Shown here: in pieces, positions 27,475-30,292 of the stretch
Layout of the letters: each line of letters starts with the position of its first letter
Numbering within the stretch: the first letter of the stretch is position 1
NCBI GenBank assembly: GCA_964372275.1
Contig: CAYJRR010000052.1
Span: 1-30,292 of the forward strand
Source: CAYJRR01 sp964372275 [NCBI: uncultured bacterium]
GTDB lineage: Bacteria; CAYJRR01
Direction: 5' to 3'
DNA length: 30,292 nt
Made by a program: the position numbers and the translations under genes
The notes under the pieces: generated by a model
What the model was told of the DNA's origin: nothing
Database searches by the model: none
What the model saw: only the letters and a program-made list of their open reading frames with translations

Positions 27475-28269
27475 GTGAAGGGGTCCGCGATCGCTGTGGC
27501 GGCGGCATTGGAGGCACACCTGCGCCACCGCGCACGGACGGGCGTCCGCTGGGCCCGCGCCGGATCGCTTCCGGTGATCGAGGCGGTCGATGCCCGCGAA
27601 TCCGCTCCGGAAGCAGATCCGGGCGAATCCGCCCGCGAAACGCTGTCACAGATCCGCGACGAGATGGGCGACTGCTCGCGGTGCAAGCTCGCCGCGGGCC
27701 GCCGCAACCTCGTCTTCGGGGTCGGCAATCCCGACGCGGCACTGATGTTCGTCGGAGAAGGTCCCGGGGAGGACGAGGACCGCCAGGGGGAGCCGTTCGT
27801 CGGCAAGGCGGGTCAGCTGCTGACGCGGATCATCGAAGCGATCGGACTGGCACGTGACGACGTGTACATCGCCAACGTGGTGAAGAGCCGCCCGCCCGGG
27901 AATCGCAACCCGGAGCCCGACGAGATCGCCGCCTGCCTGCCGTTCCTCGAGCGCCAGATCCAGGCGGTGCGCCCGGCGGTGCTGGTCGGGCTGGGAAACA
28001 TCGCCGTGAAGTCGTTGCTGCGCACCACGCGCGGGATCATGAGCTTGCGAGGGAATTGGCAGGAGTACCGGGGGATTCCGTTCATGCCGACGTTCCATCC
28101 CGCCTACCTGCTGCGCACGCCGGGGGACAAGCGGCTGGTCTGGGAGGACATGCTGCAGGTCGCCGAGCGTCTGAACGCGGCGGCCAAGCCGGGGCAGAAG
28201 CCTGCCTCGCCGAAGCGCGGGCCGGCCGGCGCGGACGCCGCTCCCGGACGTGATGGGGGGAACCCGTGA
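27475..28269 (+). CDS. Family 4-type (Fe-S) uracil-DNA glycosylase, one cluster ligand replaced by Ser
   Basis: UDG excises uracil from DNA to start base-excision repair. The 264-residue protein has [18 protein letters not shown] near residue 65, the active-site [38 protein letters not shown], and the late [11 protein letters not shown]. Family 4 enzymes carry a 4Fe-4S cluster on four Cys; here Cys67, Cys70 and Cys154 are present, but the KCRPP position is Ser138 (AGC). GTG 27475 is preferred; TTG 27454 is the alternative, and neither has a strong RBS. The ~60-residue N-terminal extension and Lys/Pro-rich C-terminus are usual. Its TGA overlaps the NfeD GTG (GTGA). Confidence 0.9.
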   Translation: MKGSAIAVAAALEAHLRHRARTGVRWARAGSLPVIEAVDARESAPEADPGESARETLSQIRDEMGDCSRCKLAAGRRNLVFGVGNPDAALMFVGEGPGEDEDRQGEPFVGKAGQLLTRIIEAIGLARDDVYIANVVKSRPPGNRNPEPDEIAACLPFLERQIQAVRPAVLVGLGNIAVKSLLRTTRGIMSLRGNWQEYRGIPFMPTFHPAYLLRTPGDKRLVWEDMLQVAERLNAAAKPGQKPASPKRGPAGADAAPGRDGGNP

Positions 28270-29678
28270 TCCTCGCCGCGCTTGCCGCCGCGGCGATAGC
28301 CGCCGCCCCGCCCGGGTCGACGGCGCGCGCGGGAGACGTGCACTGGCTGGAGGTGAGCGGCACGATCACCGCCGGTACGGCCGACTACGTGAAGCGAGGC
28401 GTCTCCGACGCCGCCGCCGCCGGAGCGACCGCGTTGGTGATCGAGCTCCGGACGCCGGGCGGCGTGGTCGACGCGACGCGCGACATCGTGATGGCCGAGC
28501 TGAACAGTCCGGTGCCGGTCGTCGTCTGGGTTGCCCCCCGCGGCGCCCAAGCGGCGAGCGCCGGCACCTTCATCCTGCTCGCCGCCAACGTCGCGGCGAT
28601 GGCGCCCGCGGCCAATACCGGCGCCGCCCATCCGATCGGGATCGGCGCTCCCGACTTCCTCCCGTCGCCGGAGCGCGAGACTCCGGTCCCATCGCCGACC
28701 CCCCGCGAGCATAGACAGGAGACGCCGCCGGCCTCTCCGCCGTCGAAGGAGGGAGGGCTGCCGTTCCGTTTCCGATCCGACCAGGAGCATCTGGCGCAGA
28801 AGATCGAGAACGACACCCTCGCGTGGGTGGAGGCGATCGCCCGCCAGCGCGGGCGCAACGTCGACTGGGCGCGACGCGCGGTGCTGGAGAGCGCGTCGGT
28901 TACGGCCGAGCGCGCGCTCGAGATCGGTGTGATCGACCTGATCGCGGCGGACCGCGAAGAGCTGTTGCGGAAGCTCGACGGTCGCGTGGTCGCGACCGCC
29001 GCCGGCGATCGGACGATCGCGACGGGATCGGCGGCGGTGGTGGCGCGGCCGATGAAATGGCGCGAGCGCGTCTTCTCGTTCGTCGCCGATCCGACGCTGC
29101 TCGCCATCCTGGGGACGATCGTCGTGCTGGGGATCTGGGTCGAGCTCAACAACCCCGGGATGGTCTTCCCGGCGGTCGCCGCCGGAATCGCGCTCCTGCT
29201 CGTGCTCGTCGGATCGAGGGTCGTTCCGATCAACGCCGGCGGGATGGTCCTGATCGCCGGCGGGGTCCTGATGCTGATCCTGGAGGTGAAGGTGACGAGC
29301 TACGGGCTCCTCACCATCGGAGGGATCGGGGCGATCCTGCTGGGGCTCACGATCCTGGTCGACGAGACGACCTTCACCGTGCCGATCGCGTGGTCGGTGG
29401 TGCTGCCGGCGCTCGCGACGCTGATCGGGGTGACGGTCTTCCTCACCTGGGCGGCGGTGCGCGCCATGGCCGAGACGCCGCGAGGCGACATGCGCGCCCT
29501 CTACGGCCGGACCGCGCGTACCTTGACGGCGCTTTCGCCGGAGGGCTCGGTGCTGATCGACGGCGAGCGCTGGCACGCGGTAGCCGACGCGCCGATCGCC
29601 GCCGACCAGCCGGTTCGGGTCGTCGCGTCGGAGGGTCTGACGTTGAAGGTGGCCTCGGAGAAGAAGGAAACGTCCTAG
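28266..29678 (+). CDS. Full-length NfeD membrane-bound serine protease (ClpP-class)
   Basis: The 470-residue protein combines a signal peptide, a ClpP-like protease domain, four or so transmembrane helices (about residues 270-400) and a C-terminal OB-fold ([20 protein letters not shown]). In the Pyrococcus homologue the Ser-Lys dyad cleaves the C-terminus of its stomatin partner. Here Ser98 sits in AQAASAGTF and the likely general base is Lys179 in [11 protein letters not shown]. Between them is a roughly 40-residue Pro/Ser/Glu-rich insertion (about 130-168). The GTG overlaps the UDG stop. The slipin gene follows 12 bp later, the conserved NfeD-slipin pairing for membrane quality control. Confidence 0.92.
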   Translation: MILAALAAAAIAAAPPGSTARAGDVHWLEVSGTITAGTADYVKRGVSDAAAAGATALVIELRTPGGVVDATRDIVMAELNSPVPVVVWVAPRGAQAASAGTFILLAANVAAMAPAANTGAAHPIGIGAPDFLPSPERETPVPSPTPREHRQETPPASPPSKEGGLPFRFRSDQEHLAQKIENDTLAWVEAIARQRGRNVDWARRAVLESASVTAERALEIGVIDLIAADREELLRKLDGRVVATAAGDRTIATGSAAVVARPMKWRERVFSFVADPTLLAILGTIVVLGIWVELNNPGMVFPAVAAGIALLLVLVGSRVVPINAGGMVLIAGGVLMLILEVKVTSYGLLTIGGIGAILLGLTILVDETTFTVPIAWSVVLPALATLIGVTVFLTWAAVRAMAETPRGDMRALYGRTARTLTALSPEGSVLIDGERWHAVADAPIAADQPVRVVASEGLTLKVASEKKETS

Positions 29679-29690
29679 GAGGAGGGTCCC

Positions 29691-30292
29691 GTGGAATTCT
29701 TGCTGAACCTGTTCGGTCCGATGCTGATTCCCGCCGCGATCGTCTTCTTCGTGATCGTTTCGAGCATCAAGATCCTCTCCGAGTACGAGCGGGCGGTGGT
29801 CTTCCGTCTCGGGCGCGTCCTCGGCGCGAAGGAGGGGACCGGCAAGGGACCGGGGATCATCATCGTCCTTCCGGTGATCGACCGCATGGTGCGCATCTCC
29901 ACCCGGACGATCACCATGGATGTGCCTCCGCAGGACGTCATCACCAAGGACAACATCTCGGTGAAGGTGAATGCCGTCGTCTACTTCCGGGTGGTCAAGC
30001 CGGTCGACGCGGTGGTCAACGTCGACAACTACCTCTACGCCACCAGCCAGCTCGCCCAGACGACCCTGCGGGCGGTGCTGGGGCAAGTCGAGTTCGACGA
30101 CCTCCTCTCCGAGCGCGAGAAGATCAACGCCCATCTCCAGGAGATCCTCGACAAGCACACCGATCCCTGGGGGGTGAAGGTGACGATGGTCGAGGTGAAG
30201 CACATCGACCTGCCGGAGGGGATGCAGCGCGCGATGGCCAAGCAGGCGGAGGCCGAGCGCGAGCGGCGCGCGAAGGTGATCGGCGCCGACGG
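29691..30292 (+). CDS. Slipin (stomatin/prohibitin SPFH family), 3' end beyond window
   Basis: About 200 residues are visible from GTG 29691, which follows AGGAGGAGGG at the right distance. The N-terminus has one membrane segment ([20 protein letters not shown]). The SPFH core follows: [59 protein letters not shown] and [20 protein letters not shown]. Then [20 protein letters not shown] leads into the start of a coiled coil rich in Ala/Glu/Arg. It forms oligomeric membrane scaffolds and is the expected substrate or partner of the adjacent NfeD protease. The frame is open at the window end, so it is partial by position only. Confidence 0.95.
   Translation, partial: MEFLLNLFGPMLIPAAIVFFVIVSSIKILSEYERAVVFRLGRVLGAKEGTGKGPGIIIVLPVIDRMVRISTRTITMDVPPQDVITKDNISVKVNAVVYFRVVKPVDAVVNVDNYLYATSQLAQTTLRAVLGQVEFDDLLSEREKINAHLQEILDKHTDPWGVKVTMVEVKHIDLPEGMQRAMAKQAEAERERRAKVIGAD

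Overview
The window is about 30 kb of very GC-rich, densely coded bacterial chromosome on both strands. Nothing in it looks like phage, plasmid, insertion sequence, CRISPR, rRNA or tRNA. The gene set is mostly core housekeeping: secA, rpsB-tsf-pyrH-frr, rsmD-coaD, coaBC, HU. Around it sit secreted proteins and lipoproteins with signal peptides and an Ig/propeller-type architecture. GTG and TTG starts are frequent, and 4-bp stop/start overlaps (ATGA, GTGA) are the rule inside operons. Together this fits a Gram-negative-type, high-GC, environmental lineage such as Acidobacteriota (Thermoanaerobaculia/Vicinamibacteria-like) or a neighbouring candidate phylum. That placement is inference from gene content and style, with no phylogeny behind it.

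Layout. 1-2057: 3' two thirds of secA. 2087-4565 (minus): a tightly overlapping three-gene operon with a BtaA-like DUF3419 aminocarboxypropyl-transferase homologue, a heme-oxygenase-like dimetal oxidase (HDO) and a GNAT acyltransferase. 4661-5685: two small membrane or secreted proteins of unknown function. 5686-7200: a ferritin-like di-iron protein divergent from a thioredoxin-fold peroxiredoxin-like gene with an in-frame UGA at a UxxC position. 7503-9089 (minus): large Ig/IPT/BNR-type lipoprotein. 9330-12179: rpsB, tsf, pyrH, frr. 12258-16218: lytic transglycosylase, YVTN beta-propeller and a small membrane protein, translationally coupled. 16220-18189: CDF metal exporter and an unknown lipoprotein. 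18300-20968: HU, then rsmD-coaD-aminotransferase. 21068-22764: two convergent secreted unknowns. 22874-25980: tail-anchored unknown, phosphohexomutase, coaBC. 25967-27431 (minus): lipoprotein and zinc-dependent phospholipase C-like protein. 27475-30292: family 4-type uracil-DNA glycosylase, full-length NfeD protease, and the slipin partner that runs off the end.

The most interesting items are these. (1) The probable selenoprotein: TGA 6742-6744 in a PRXL2/SelU-like gene, followed at the expected distance by an 11-bp hairpin with a G-starting apical loop. (2) The DUF3419-HDO-GNAT operon, a plausible undescribed small-molecule or lipid-modification pathway; the HDO keeps all six expected metal ligands. 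(3) A repeated TANNNT-6 nt-GTG arrangement suggesting leaderless transcripts. (4) Active-site or cofactor-ligand substitutions in the UDG (Fe-S Cys to Ser) and in CoaBC (flap Cys to Glu).
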